The position numbers were made by a program, and so were the translations under genes. Below the pieces are notes generated by a model. The model was not told the origin of the DNA. It made no database searches and saw only the letters and a program-made list of their open reading frames with translations. Positions 1 through 7,054 of a stretch of 29,384 bases of DNA are shown piece by piece. The stretch covers positions 1-29,384 of the forward strand of contig CABUCP010000001.1 of NCBI GenBank assembly GCA_902490055.1, read 5' to 3'. Every line of letters begins with the position of its first letter. The first letter of the stretch is position 1. Source of the DNA: an uncultured Klebsiella sp. Its GTDB lineage: Bacteria; Pseudomonadota; Gammaproteobacteria; Enterobacterales; Enterobacteriaceae.

Positions 1-234
1 TGTCCCATCCCCATCATTGAGTGTGCTTCATCTTCGGCGATTAAATCATTTATTTGCGAGAGCGATCTTTTGACTTCAATGCCAGCGCCAGTTTACCGGC
101 TGGAGGAGAAGCTTGGATTATTGCGGCCCTTAGACGCTGAAGGCAGCGTTTTTGTCAGGGATTTTTATGCCTATAGCCACTTTGGCGTCTTATCCGGGGC
201 GGCTTTACACTTAATCCAGCACCTGAAACAGTGA
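1..234 (+). CDS. LysR-family regulator, C-terminal fragment (5' end outside window)
   Basis: Frame 1 is open from the first base to a TGA at 232-234, giving 77 residues with no start codon, so the gene enters from the left. The peptide has the texture of the end of a LysR substrate-binding domain: an SxIKSFxCxSDLLTSMP segment, then PVYRLEEKLGLLRPL, then a closing stretch (FVRDFYAYSHFGVLSGAALHLI) like the last strand and helix of that fold. The DNA-binding half is not visible, so target and effector are unknown. Its base composition is less GC-rich than the hyc genes. The family call is inferred from pattern only; it could also be another periplasmic-binding-like domain. Confidence 0.6.
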   Translation, partial: CPIPIIECASSSAIKSFICESDLLTSMPAPVYRLEEKLGLLRPLDAEGSVFVRDFYAYSHFGVLSGAALHLIQHLKQ

Positions 235-252
235 GGTGCCGGCCGGGTTTTA

Positions 253-275
253 AAAGTGTATGATAAATGCATCTT
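253..275 (+). promoter_or_regulatory. NsrR-like operator upstream of ygbA
   Basis: The right half, AAATGCATCTT (265-275), equals the known NsrR half-site. The left half, AAAGTGTATGA (253-263), is a degenerate copy on the other side of one central base, giving the usual 11-1-11 layout. NsrR is the nitric-oxide-sensing repressor, and ygbA is an NsrR target in E. coli. This is a motif match read by eye. Confidence 0.65.
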
Positions 276-310
276 AAAGAATCGATCGTGAAAAGAAGAC
301 TATCGGCAAT

Positions 311-610
311 ATGATCAGGCTTTATCAGCGCCGCTGCCCGGATGCCCGCGACGACGGCGAGCATTATCAGGCGCTCAACGCTTACGCCGATAAACGGCTG
401 GATAAGTGCGTTTTTGGTGAAGAGAAACCGGCCTGCAAGCAGTGTCCGGTGCACTGTTATCAGCCAGCGAAGCGTGAAGAGATGAAGCAGATTATGCGCT
501 GGGCCGGCCCGCGGATGCTCTGGCGTCATCCGATTCTGACCCTTCGTCACCTGATTGACGACAGACGCCCGGTGCCGGAACTGCCGGAAAAATATCGCCC
601 GAAAAAATAG
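311..610 (+). CDS. ygbA: YgbA, nitrous-oxide-stimulated promoter family protein
   Basis: This small cytoplasmic protein of unknown biochemical role is induced by nitric oxide through NsrR in E. coli. The 99-residue reading has the family's conserved C-terminal half: RLDKCVFGEEKPACKQCPVHC, then a KREEMKQIMRWAGPRMLWRHP stretch, ending in PEKYRPKK. Cysteines at 33, 42, 45 and 49 could bind a metal. The start is uncertain. The frame stays open upstream for 11 codons reading RIDREKKTIGN, which looks homologous to the family N-terminus, but then meets a TAA at 275-277 inside the operator. The ATG at 311 has only a weak AGAAG Shine-Dalgarno about 12 nt away. The E. coli protein is somewhat longer, so a non-standard start or a small indel is possible. 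Confidence 0.8.
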   Translation: MIRLYQRRCPDARDDGEHYQALNAYADKRLDKCVFGEEKPACKQCPVHCYQPAKREEMKQIMRWAGPRMLWRHPILTLRHLIDDRRPVPELPEKYRPKK

Positions 611-667
611 CGGCCTTTCCCCGGCCTTCCAGGAACGTCTCATTAAAGGCTGGCCGCACGAACGGTA

Positions 668-697
668 TGCCGGATAAGGCGCCGCCGCCATCCGACA
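668..697. repeat. REP-like palindromic element
   Basis: The stretch GCCGGATAAGGCG (669-681) followed by GCCATCCGAC (687-696) matches the enterobacterial REP palindrome (GCCGGAT...ATCCGGC arms). It lies between the convergent ends of ygbA and sitD, a usual REP position. Confidence 0.7.
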
Positions 698-702
698 ATT
701 TT

Positions 703-728
703 CCCTGCTCGCGCTGCGCTTAGCAGGG
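703..728. repeat. Constant-loop hairpin, copy 1 (possible terminator)
   Basis: Arms CCCTGCT (703-709) and AGCAGGG (722-728) pair perfectly around the 12-nt loop CGCGCTGCGCTT. It follows the REP element and is followed by CTACAGCTCCTG. The same loop and flank recur at 18796-18821. It lies between convergent genes and may stabilise or end both transcripts. Confidence 0.6.
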
Positions 729-755
729 CTACAGCTCCTGGCATTCATGCTGGCG

Positions 756-1613
756 TTAACCGCCGCCGGGGAGGGTTGCCGAAGCCCTCTGTTTCTGACT
801 ATCGCGGATCGTGCTGGCGACAAAGGCCAGCACAAACAGCGCGGTAAACAGCACCACGATGGTCGGCGCCGGGGCGCTATCGAGATAAAACGATAGCCAG
901 ACGCCCGCCAGCGAACATCCCACTGCGATTGCTGTCGCCAACAGCAGCGCGCTGACAAAGCGCCGAGTCAGCAGCAGGGCGATAGCCCCGGGCGCAATCA
1001 GTAGCGAAATCGACAGAATAATCCCCACCGACTTGAGGGTGGCGACAATCGTCAGGGCGATCATGCACAGCAGGCCATAATGCAGCAGCCCGCAGCGCAG
1101 GCCGCTGGCTTTAGCCTGATTCGGATCAAAGGCGTGCAGTAAAAAATCGCGCCACTTCAGCCCGATAATTAACGAAATTGCCAGCGCAATCGTCGCCGTT
1201 TGCCCAATATCGCTGCTGGATATCCCCAGCATGTCGCCAAATAGAATATGGTCGAGATGGACCTCGGATTGAATCGCCACGTATAGCACCAGCCCGGCGC
1301 CAAACATACCCGAGAAGACGATCCCCATGATGGTATCGCGTTTGATGCGGCTGTTATCGTCGAGAAAACCGGTGGCGACGGCGCAGAATAATCCGGCAAT
1401 AAACGCGCCGATGGCGAAGGGAATGCCGACGATGTACGCCAGCACCACGCCCGGAAAGACCGCGTGGCTCATGGCATCGCCCATCAGCGCCCAGCCTTTT
1501 AACACCAAAAATACCGACAGCAGCGCGCAGGGAACGGCGACGATCGCCGCCACCAGCATGGCGTTAACCATAAACGGAAACTGTAATGGTTCGAGCAGCG
1601 TGTTCAACAGCAT
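756..1613 (-). CDS. sitD: SitD, manganese/iron ABC transporter permease
   Basis: This is an inner-membrane permease of the cluster-9 (MntB/ZnuB-like) metal ABC family, 285 residues with about eight hydrophobic segments. It forms the import channel together with SitC, is powered by SitB and fed by SitA. The N-terminus (LEPLQFPFMVNAML, then LKGWALMGDAMSHAVFPGV) carries the hallmark GDAxSHxVxPGV motif of this permease family. The ATG at 1613 overlaps the end of sitC by 10 bp, implying translational coupling. It is the last gene of sitABCD. The C-terminal tail (after TIRDSQKQ) is polar and presumably cytoplasmic. SitC and SitD are paralogues; the names follow the Salmonella operon order. Confidence 0.9.
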   Translation of the reverse strand: MLLNTLLEPLQFPFMVNAMLVAAIVAVPCALLSVFLVLKGWALMGDAMSHAVFPGVVLAYIVGIPFAIGAFIAGLFCAVATGFLDDNSRIKRDTIMGIVFSGMFGAGLVLYVAIQSEVHLDHILFGDMLGISSSDIGQTATIALAISLIIGLKWRDFLLHAFDPNQAKASGLRCGLLHYGLLCMIALTIVATLKSVGIILSISLLIAPGAIALLLTRRFVSALLLATAIAVGCSLAGVWLSFYLDSAPAPTIVVLFTALFVLAFVASTIRDSQKQRASATLPGGG

Positions 1614-2455
1614 GAGGCCTCCCTGGCGCGGCGGCGGTTGGCCAGCAGGCCGTGCTTCGGCGCAAAGACAAAGGTGGCTAAGAACAGTAGCGTCTGCGCG
1701 ACGACGATGATGCCGCCGGTGGCGCCGTCAAGATAATAGCTCAGCCATGCGCCGAAGAAGCTGGTCAGGCTGCCGATGGCGACGGCGATGGCCAACAGGC
1801 GCGGGAAGCGGTCGGTTAGCAGCCAGGCGGTGGCTCCGGGCGTCACCACCAGGCAGATGACCAGAAACGCGCCGACGGTTTGCAGCGCCGCGACGGTACA
1901 GGCGGCCAGCAGAGTGAAGAACAGCAGCTTCAGGCCGTTGGTGTTAAGGCCAATGGAGCGGGCGTGGTTTTCGTCGAAGAAGGTGACCATCAGGTCTTTC
2001 CACTTCAGCAGCAGGATCGCCATCGAAATAAAACCAATAGCCGCCAGCTGGATAATATCCTCCGGGGCGATCGCCAGAATGTTACCGAGAATAATGGTCT
2101 GGATATTCACCGACGTAGGGTTCAGCGACACCATAAACAGGCCGATGCCGAAGAATGACGAGAAAATCAGGCCGATAATGGCGTCTTCTTTCAGCCGCGA
2201 GCGCTGGTTGAGAAACAGCATACTGCCCGCCGCCAGGCCGCCGGAGAGAAACGCGCCGAGCGCGAAGGGCAGGCCGAGCATATAAGCGCCGGCGACGCCG
2301 GGAACAATCGAGTGGGAGAGGGCGTCGCCAATCAGCGACCAGCCTTTCAGCATCAGGTAGCAGGAGAGAAAGGCGCAGACGCCGCCGACCAGCGCCGATA
2401 CCCACATCGCATTGAGCATATATTGATAGCCAAAGGGCTCCAGCAGCCAGCTCAT
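1604..2455 (-). CDS. sitC: SitC, manganese/iron ABC transporter permease
   Basis: This is the first of two paralogous inner-membrane permeases in the operon, 283 residues with about eight membrane segments. It has the same family signature as SitD (LKGWSLIGDALSHSIVPGVAGAY, near residue 37). It pairs with SitD to form the Mn(II)/Fe(II) path across the membrane. The start ATG at 2455 overlaps the sitB stop in an ATGA arrangement, and its stop overlaps sitD by 10 bp, so all four cistrons are tightly coupled. The C-terminus ends in a basic tail (KHGLLANRRRAREA), typical of a cytoplasmic end. Confidence 0.9.
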   Translation of the reverse strand: MSWLLEPFGYQYMLNAMWVSALVGGVCAFLSCYLMLKGWSLIGDALSHSIVPGVAGAYMLGLPFALGAFLSGGLAAGSMLFLNQRSRLKEDAIIGLIFSSFFGIGLFMVSLNPTSVNIQTIILGNILAIAPEDIIQLAAIGFISMAILLLKWKDLMVTFFDENHARSIGLNTNGLKLLFFTLLAACTVAALQTVGAFLVICLVVTPGATAWLLTDRFPRLLAIAVAIGSLTSFFGAWLSYYLDGATGGIIVVAQTLLFLATFVFAPKHGLLANRRRAREASCC

Positions 2456-3273
2456 CGTTGGCCTCCCGCCGCGCGATGGCTGATAAACGGCCGCTCATCG
2501 TCGGTGATAATCCGCTCTTCCGCGCCGGTGAGCGTGACGTGACGCAGCACGCCGCTGAAGGCCAGCTCCAGGTTCTCGGCGGTGAAGGTGGTTTCCGTCG
2601 GCCCGCTGGCCAGTACGGTGCCTTTCACCATCACCGTGTAATCACAGAATTCGCTGACTGAACCGAGGTTATGGGTGGAGACCAGCATGGTACAGCCCTC
2701 GTCGCGCAGCTCTCGCAGGAGGGTGATGATCCGCGCTTCGGTTTGCACATCGACGCCGGTAAAGGGTTCATCCAGCAGGATCACTTTGCCTTCCTGAGCA
2801 ATGGCGCGGGCGAGGAACACGCGCTTTTTCTGCCCGCCGGAGAGTTCGCCTATCTGGCGATGACGGTACTCGCTCATTCCTACGCGGGCCAGCGCGGCAT
2901 CGACAATCTCATGGTCGCGTGGTTTGGCCCGCCGCAGCCAGCCCATATGGCCATAGCGGCCCATCATCACCACATCCTCCACCAGTACCGGGAACGACCA
3001 GTCCACCTCTTCCGATTGCGGCACGTAGGCGACCAGGTTCTGCCGTAGCGCGCGGTTGACCGGCTGGCCGAGAATGGCGATATCGCCGTGGCCGATGCGG
3101 ACAAAGCCCATCAGCGCTTTGAACAGCGTGGATTTCCCGGAGCCGTTGACCCCCACCAGTGCGGCAATCGAGCCGCGGGGGACGCTGAACGAAGCATCGC
3201 GCAGGGCGGTGTGGCCGTTGCGATAGGTGACGGTCACCTGGTCGACGATGAGCCCGGCTTGCGGCGTATTCAT
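2452..3273 (-). CDS. sitB: SitB, manganese/iron ABC transporter ATPase
   Basis: This is the ATP-hydrolysing subunit of the Sit importer, cytoplasmic and docked on SitC/SitD. All ABC motifs are present: Walker A GVNGSGKS (41-48), Q-loop region VAYVPQSEEVDW (81-92), signature LSGGQ (144-148), Walker B VILLDEP (164-170) and the H-loop histidine near 201. The length of 273 residues is normal for the family. The start ATG (3273) overlaps the sitA stop as ATGA, and the stop overlaps the sitC start. Membership of the Mn/Fe/Zn subfamily follows from its operon partners rather than from the ATPase itself. Confidence 0.92.
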   Translation of the reverse strand: MNTPQAGLIVDQVTVTYRNGHTALRDASFSVPRGSIAALVGVNGSGKSTLFKALMGFVRIGHGDIAILGQPVNRALRQNLVAYVPQSEEVDWSFPVLVEDVVMMGRYGHMGWLRRAKPRDHEIVDAALARVGMSEYRHRQIGELSGGQKKRVFLARAIAQEGKVILLDEPFTGVDVQTEARIITLLRELRDEGCTMLVSTHNLGSVSEFCDYTVMVKGTVLASGPTETTFTAENLELAFSGVLRHVTLTGAEERIITDDERPFISHRAAGGQR

Positions 3274-4187
3274 GACTGTTTCCTCAGACCATCGTTGATC
3301 CCTTTAACGATGGTTTCGGTAGTAACGCGCAGCAGGTCAAGATAGGTCGGCACCGGGCCGTCGGCGGCGCTCAGCGAGTCGACATACAGCACGCCGCCGT
3401 AATGAGCGCCGGCTTCGCGCGCGACCTGGCGCGCTGGCTTGTCGGAGATAGTGCTTTCGCTAAAGATGGTTGGGATATGCTCTTTCTTCATGGTATCGAT
3501 GGTTTTACGCACCTGCTGCGGCGTGCCCTGCTGGTCGGCGTTAATCGGCCACAGATAACGTTCCTGCAGACCATTATCGCGCGCCAGATACGAGAAGGCG
3601 CCTTCGCTGGTAACCAGCCAGCGTTTGTCTTGCGGCAATTTCGCCAGTTCAGCCTTCAGCGGCGCCATGGTCTGGCGGATCTTCTCTTTGTAGGCGTCGG
3701 CGTTGCGGCGATAGGTGTCGGCATTGACGGGATCGTATTTCATCAGCGCATTGCGAATGTTATCGACGTAGATCAGCGCATTATCCGCCGACATCCACGC
3801 GTGTGGGTTGGGTTTGCCGTTATAGGGGCCATCGCTAATGCCCATCGGCTGGATACCATCGCTGACCACCACTTCCGGTACGCCGTTCAGATGTTGATAA
3901 AAGCGGGCGAACCACAGTTCAAGATTCAGGCCGTTGGCAAGAATAAGCTTCGCCCCCTGCGCGCGTTTAATATCGCCCGGCGTCGGCTGGTATTCGTGGA
4001 TTTCCGCGCCTGGCTTGGTGATTGAACTGACCTCGGCGGCGTCGCCGGCAACGTTCTGCGCCATATCGGCGATGACGGTAAAGGTGGTAATCACTTTGAA
4101 TTTTTCTTGTGCCTGAGCGGGGGCGATGGCGAGCAGCGCCAGGGCGGCGGAGAACAACAAGTGTTTGAACGGCGGCAGGTGCGGCAT
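3270..4187 (-). CDS. sitA: SitA, periplasmic Mn/Fe-binding protein
   Basis: This is the solute-binding protein of the cluster-9 (PsaA/MntC/YfeA-like) family. It captures Mn(II)/Fe(II) in the periplasm and delivers it to SitCD. I chose the ATG at 4187 (305 residues) because a GAGG Shine-Dalgarno lies just upstream; a GTG at 4199 would add only four residues and would overlap that site. The N-terminus is a clear signal peptide: a short charged start, a hydrophobic run (LLFSAALALLAIAP) and an AQA cleavage site at about residues 24-26. Metal-ligand regions typical of the family are visible: GAEIHEYQPT, NPHAWMS and the later FSESTISDKP segment. It is the first gene of the operon, with MntR-like and Fur-like sites upstream. 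Confidence 0.92.
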   Translation of the reverse strand: MPHLPPFKHLLFSAALALLAIAPAQAQEKFKVITTFTVIADMAQNVAGDAAEVSSITKPGAEIHEYQPTPGDIKRAQGAKLILANGLNLELWFARFYQHLNGVPEVVVSDGIQPMGISDGPYNGKPNPHAWMSADNALIYVDNIRNALMKYDPVNADTYRRNADAYKEKIRQTMAPLKAELAKLPQDKRWLVTSEGAFSYLARDNGLQERYLWPINADQQGTPQQVRKTIDTMKKEHIPTIFSESTISDKPARQVAREAGAHYGGVLYVDSLSAADGPVPTYLDLLRVTTETIVKGINDGLRKQS

Positions 4188-4224
4188 AGGATCCCTCACG
4201 GTGTTGCGATTAATTAATCATCGT

Positions 4225-4250
4225 TTATAGCCTTTGCTATGTTATATAGC
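4225..4250 (-). promoter_or_regulatory. MntR-like operator of sitABCD
   Basis: On the minus strand this reads AACATAGCAAAGGCTATA, close to the MntR box known from mntH and sit promoters. The core inverted repeat is ATAGC (4227-4231) - CTTT - GCTAT (4236-4240). A second repeat, GCTAT-GTTAT-ATAGC (4236-4250), shares an arm with it. MntR would repress sit when manganese is plentiful. Confidence 0.75.
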
Positions 4251-4261
4251 ACAAGCTATTG

Positions 4262-4280
4262 GTAAATGAAAATAATTCTT
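4262..4280 (-). promoter_or_regulatory. Fur-box-like site upstream of sitA
   Basis: The 19-mer beginning GTAAATGAAAATAATT matches about 13 of 19 positions of the Fur consensus GATAATGATAATCATTATC. It lies next to the MntR-like site, the same pairing known for Salmonella sitABCD. The match is moderate. Confidence 0.45.
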
Positions 4281-4335
4281 ATTTAGATGTTGTGGTAATG
4301 ATTAGGCTGAGAAGGAAGTTGTGAGGGAGGATGAA

Positions 4336-4361
4336 CCCGGGTCAGCAGCGCATAACCCGGG
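4336..4361 (-). terminator. Hairpin after the mop gene (possible terminator)
   Basis: Arms CCCGGGT (4336-4342) and ACCCGGG (4355-4361) pair perfectly with a 12-nt loop, starting 14 nt beyond the mop stop. No clear T-run follows on the minus strand, so it is either a weak terminator or a 3'-end stabiliser. Read on the minus strand the loop is TATGCGCTGCTG, which shares GCGCTGC with the other hairpins of this window. Confidence 0.5.
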
Positions 4362-4375
4362 ACAACAGAGAGAGG

Positions 4376-4804
4376 TTACGCGCGGGTGGCGATGAGGATG
4401 GCGGAAACTTTGATCAGCGCGATCACGCGGCTACCCTGCGCCAGCTTCATCTCTTCCTGGCTTTCGTTAGTCACCACGGCGATGATTTCAAAGCCGGCGT
4501 CGGTTTTCACGTGCACGGTGGCGTTGACCGCTCCTTCGGTAACGCGGCTGACGCTGCCTGCAAACTGGTTGCGTGCCGAGAATTTCAGACCGCAATCTTC
4601 AGTTGCCAGAGTGACCCACGGGGCTTTAATCAGCGCAACGGCTTCTTTACCCGCCGCCAGGCCCAGCGCTTCCTTGCTGCTATGGGTGACGATCGCCACC
4701 AGCTTTGCGCCGCCGGCTAAGGTCAGTTCAATTTCGTCATTTACCGCGCCGGTTGCGACTGCGCTAACCTTGCCGGTGAGTTGGTTACGTGCTGATACCG
4801 CCAT
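4376..4804 (-). CDS. Tandem Mop-domain molybdate-binding protein (ModG/MopI-like)
   Basis: The 142-residue protein consists of two Mop (TOBE-type) domains, about residues 3-68 and 75-140. Each begins SARNQ and continues with the G-x-V-x-x-V-x-x-GAVN pattern that forms the molybdate pocket between subunits. Proteins of this kind bind and buffer molybdate or tungstate in the cytoplasm. There is no ATPase or HTH domain, so it is neither ModC nor ModE. The start at 4804 has a strong GGAGG 6-7 nt upstream. It lies only 38 bp after the fhlA stop on the same strand, so it is probably co-transcribed with fhlA. That suggests a link to molybdenum supply for the formate dehydrogenase of formate hydrogenlyase. 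The position next to fhlA is not the E. coli arrangement. Confidence 0.85.
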   Translation of the reverse strand: MAVSARNQLTGKVSAVATGAVNDEIELTLAGGAKLVAIVTHSSKEALGLAAGKEAVALIKAPWVTLATEDCGLKFSARNQFAGSVSRVTEGAVNATVHVKTDAGFEIIAVVTNESQEEMKLAQGSRVIALIKVSAILIATRA

Positions 4805-4842
4805 AGTGCCTCCATTCTATCTATTAATAAGTGACTCTTTAG

Positions 4843-6915
4843 TTATACCAGCTCGTCTTTATTAATGCCTAAGCGTTTCATTCGCGAAAGCAATGTAGTG
4901 CGCTTCAGCCCCAGGCGCTGGGCGGCGCCTTTTGGCCCGGCGACCACGCCGTTGCTCTCTTTCAAGACCCGGACAATCAGCTGATATTCATCTTCGCCTT
5001 CCTCGGGCAGTACTTCCGGCGCCAGCGTTTCCTGCTCGATATGCATTTCCGGCAGTGATAATTGCAGCACGCTGCCGCGGGTTAACAGCACCGCGCGCTC
5101 GACGACGTTTTCCAGTTCGCGCACGTTTCCCGGCCACTCCATGCGCGACAGGGTACGCAGAGTCTCCGCCGGAATGCTGTCGATATTGCGCCCGAGGCGG
5201 CGGGCGATTTTGAAGGTGAAAGCCTTCACCAGCAGCGGAATATCGTCCGGACGCTCGCGCAGCGGCGGCAGGTGGATCGGAAACACGTTGAGTCGATAGT
5301 AAAGATCGCTGCGGAATTCGCGATCGATAACCATCTGCTTGAGATCGCGGTTAGTGGCGGCGATCAGCCGCACATCGGTCTGAATGAGTTTGTTACTGCC
5401 CAGGCGTTCAAACTCTTGCTCCTGCAGGACGCGCAACAGCTTCGGCTGCAGCTCCAGCGGCATATCGCCGACCTCATCGAGGAACAGCGAGCTTTTATCC
5501 GCCAGTTCGAAACGGCCGATACGCTGGGCGCTGGCGCCGGTAAAAGCCCCGCGCTCGTGGCCGAACAGGTCGCTTTCCAGCAGGCCGGCGGGCATCGCCG
5601 CGCAGTTCATTTTCACCATGCGGCGGCTATTACGCCCGCTCAGGTTGTGGATCGCGCGAGCGATCAGCTCTTTGCCGGTGCCGGTTTCACCGAGGATCAG
5701 CACCGTGCTGTCGCTTTGCGCCACCATCTCCACCTGTTTGAGGACGCTGTGCATCGCTTCGCTGCGACCGATGATTTCGCCGAACTCGCTTTCGACGTTG
5801 TTGAGCTGTTCGGTGAGCGCCAGGTTTTCATCCACCAGCCGCTCCTTCAGCCGCTGGATCTCGCGATAGGCAAGGGCGTTATCGATAGCGATCGACACGC
5901 GCTCGGCGATTTGCCGCAGCAGCTTGAGGTTGGTGGTGGTGAACACCTGCTCATCGCACTGCGCCAGCTTCAGCACCCCGAGCAGCGTATTGCCGGACAT
6001 CAGCGGCAGCAGGCACAGGGTCTGGATCTGGTTATCCCACATCTCGAAGAGCATTTTTTCATACGGCGCCAGCGAGTCGTGTTCGTGCAGATTCAGCAGC
6101 AGCATCTCTTTGCTTTTAAACACCCGCTCGGTCAGGGTGCCGGCTTCATCGACTTCGCTCTGGTCATGTACCGGATGGCTGGCGTCGAGATAGTGGGTGG
6201 AATAGATGTTGAGCTTACCTTTGCGGTTACTGCGCAACACCACGCTGATGGCATCGATACGAAAATAGCGGTGGATCTCTTTTGCCACCTCGCTGACCAG
6301 CTCGTCGATATCGAGGCGCGACAGGACGGCGTTAGTAATGGCGACCAAAATGCGGAAGTTATCGCGCTCGTGGCACAACAGATCGTAATCGACGTTGTTG
6401 CTGACCCGGCTTTGGATCTGTTCGGTGACGACGGCGACAATCTGCGTGAAAGTGTGCAGTCGCTGGTACTCTTTTTCGCTCCATGGCTGATTGTTGTTGC
6501 GGATGAACTCGCAGCCGCCGAAGATGCGGCCTTCCGCCGCCAGCGGCAGCAGGCAGTAGTAGCCGAAGGCGGGATATAAACCGCTTTTGGCCAGCTGCGG
6601 CCAGGCTTCGGTGAAGGTTGCGTTGTCGCAGTGCAGCGCGTCGGGGCGCGACAGCAGGCGGCGTACCGGGCCGTGGGCCAGTACGGTTTCATCTTCGTAG
6701 CTCGCCGGTTGGCCAGTATCGTCGCAGGCGTACCTGGCGGCGCGATGGTTGCCGTGATTCCACAAGATAATCGCCGCCCGGTCGGCAAGCGCGGATTGCT
6801 GCGCCAGGCGGGTCAGCGTTTCGCTCAGCGCGGCCAGATCGGGCTGCTGTAATAAAATACGGGTGATATCAAACAGACCCTGCTGCCCGAGATCGCCCAT
6901 TGGTGTATACGACAT
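4843..6915 (-). CDS. fhlA: FhlA, formate-sensing sigma54 transcriptional activator
   Basis: FhlA binds formate and activates sigma54 transcription of the formate regulon. At 690 residues it is near the E. coli length of about 692. Order of domains: GAF domain at about 25-170, second GAF at about 200-350, linker helix at about 350-375, AAA+ domain from about 381 to 610, and a Fis-type helix-turn-helix at about 660-685 (GAAQRLGLKRTTLLSRMKRL). AAA+ motifs are intact: Walker A GETGTGKE (409-416), sigma54-contact loop GAFTGA (456-461) and Walker B LFLDEVG (477-483). There is no phosphoacceptor receiver domain, as expected. It follows hypABCDE on the same strand after a 139-bp gap that carries a REP element and a terminator-like hairpin, so it may be fed both by its own promoter and by readthrough from hyp. 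The start matches the conserved MSYTPM N-terminus. Confidence 0.96.
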   Translation of the reverse strand: MSYTPMGDLGQQGLFDITRILLQQPDLAALSETLTRLAQQSALADRAAIILWNHGNHRAARYACDDTGQPASYEDETVLAHGPVRRLLSRPDALHCDNATFTEAWPQLAKSGLYPAFGYYCLLPLAAEGRIFGGCEFIRNNNQPWSEKEYQRLHTFTQIVAVVTEQIQSRVSNNVDYDLLCHERDNFRILVAITNAVLSRLDIDELVSEVAKEIHRYFRIDAISVVLRSNRKGKLNIYSTHYLDASHPVHDQSEVDEAGTLTERVFKSKEMLLLNLHEHDSLAPYEKMLFEMWDNQIQTLCLLPLMSGNTLLGVLKLAQCDEQVFTTTNLKLLRQIAERVSIAIDNALAYREIQRLKERLVDENLALTEQLNNVESEFGEIIGRSEAMHSVLKQVEMVAQSDSTVLILGETGTGKELIARAIHNLSGRNSRRMVKMNCAAMPAGLLESDLFGHERGAFTGASAQRIGRFELADKSSLFLDEVGDMPLELQPKLLRVLQEQEFERLGSNKLIQTDVRLIAATNRDLKQMVIDREFRSDLYYRLNVFPIHLPPLRERPDDIPLLVKAFTFKIARRLGRNIDSIPAETLRTLSRMEWPGNVRELENVVERAVLLTRGSVLQLSLPEMHIEQETLAPEVLPEEGEDEYQLIVRVLKESNGVVAGPKGAAQRLGLKRTTLLSRMKRLGINKDELV

Positions 6916-6926
6916 TGCTTAAGTCC

Positions 6927-6948
6927 AAAAAGCGCCGTCATGCGGCGC
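6927..6948 (-). terminator. Terminator-like hairpin in the fhlA leader
   Basis: On the minus strand the sequence is GCGCCG - CATGA - CGGCGC followed directly by TTTTT, the form of an intrinsic terminator. The T-run ends 11 nt before the fhlA ATG, so it lies between hypE and fhlA in the path of readthrough RNA and inside any fhlA leader. It could end hyp transcripts, attenuate fhlA or occlude its ribosome site. Confidence 0.65.
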
Positions 6949-7008
6949 AGAATAAAGAGATGAATCAAATAATAGTCTGTTAAGAAAACAATTGTTGCCG
7001 TTGTTGAG

Positions 7009-7046
7009 GTAGCCCGGATAAGGTGAAAGCCGCCATCCGGGGTGGG
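7009..7046. repeat. REP-like element between hypE and fhlA
   Basis: Arms CCCGGAT (7013-7019) and ATCCGGG (7035-7041) surround AAGGTGAAAGCCGCC, the familiar REP pattern with the GTAGCCCGG edge. It starts directly after the hypE stop and probably protects the hyp mRNA 3' end. Confidence 0.7.
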
Positions 7047-7054
7047 TTCAATGG

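Noticed and set aside
155..958. Long minus-strand reading frame of 267 codons across ygbA and the end of sitD
   Set aside because: It runs antisense through ygbA and out of frame through sitD, has an arginine- and serine-rich shadow composition, and has no recognisable domain.
5272..6579. Long plus-strand frame of 435 codons antisense to fhlA
   Set aside because: It mirrors fhlA codon bias; fhlA itself has complete domains and motifs on the other strand.
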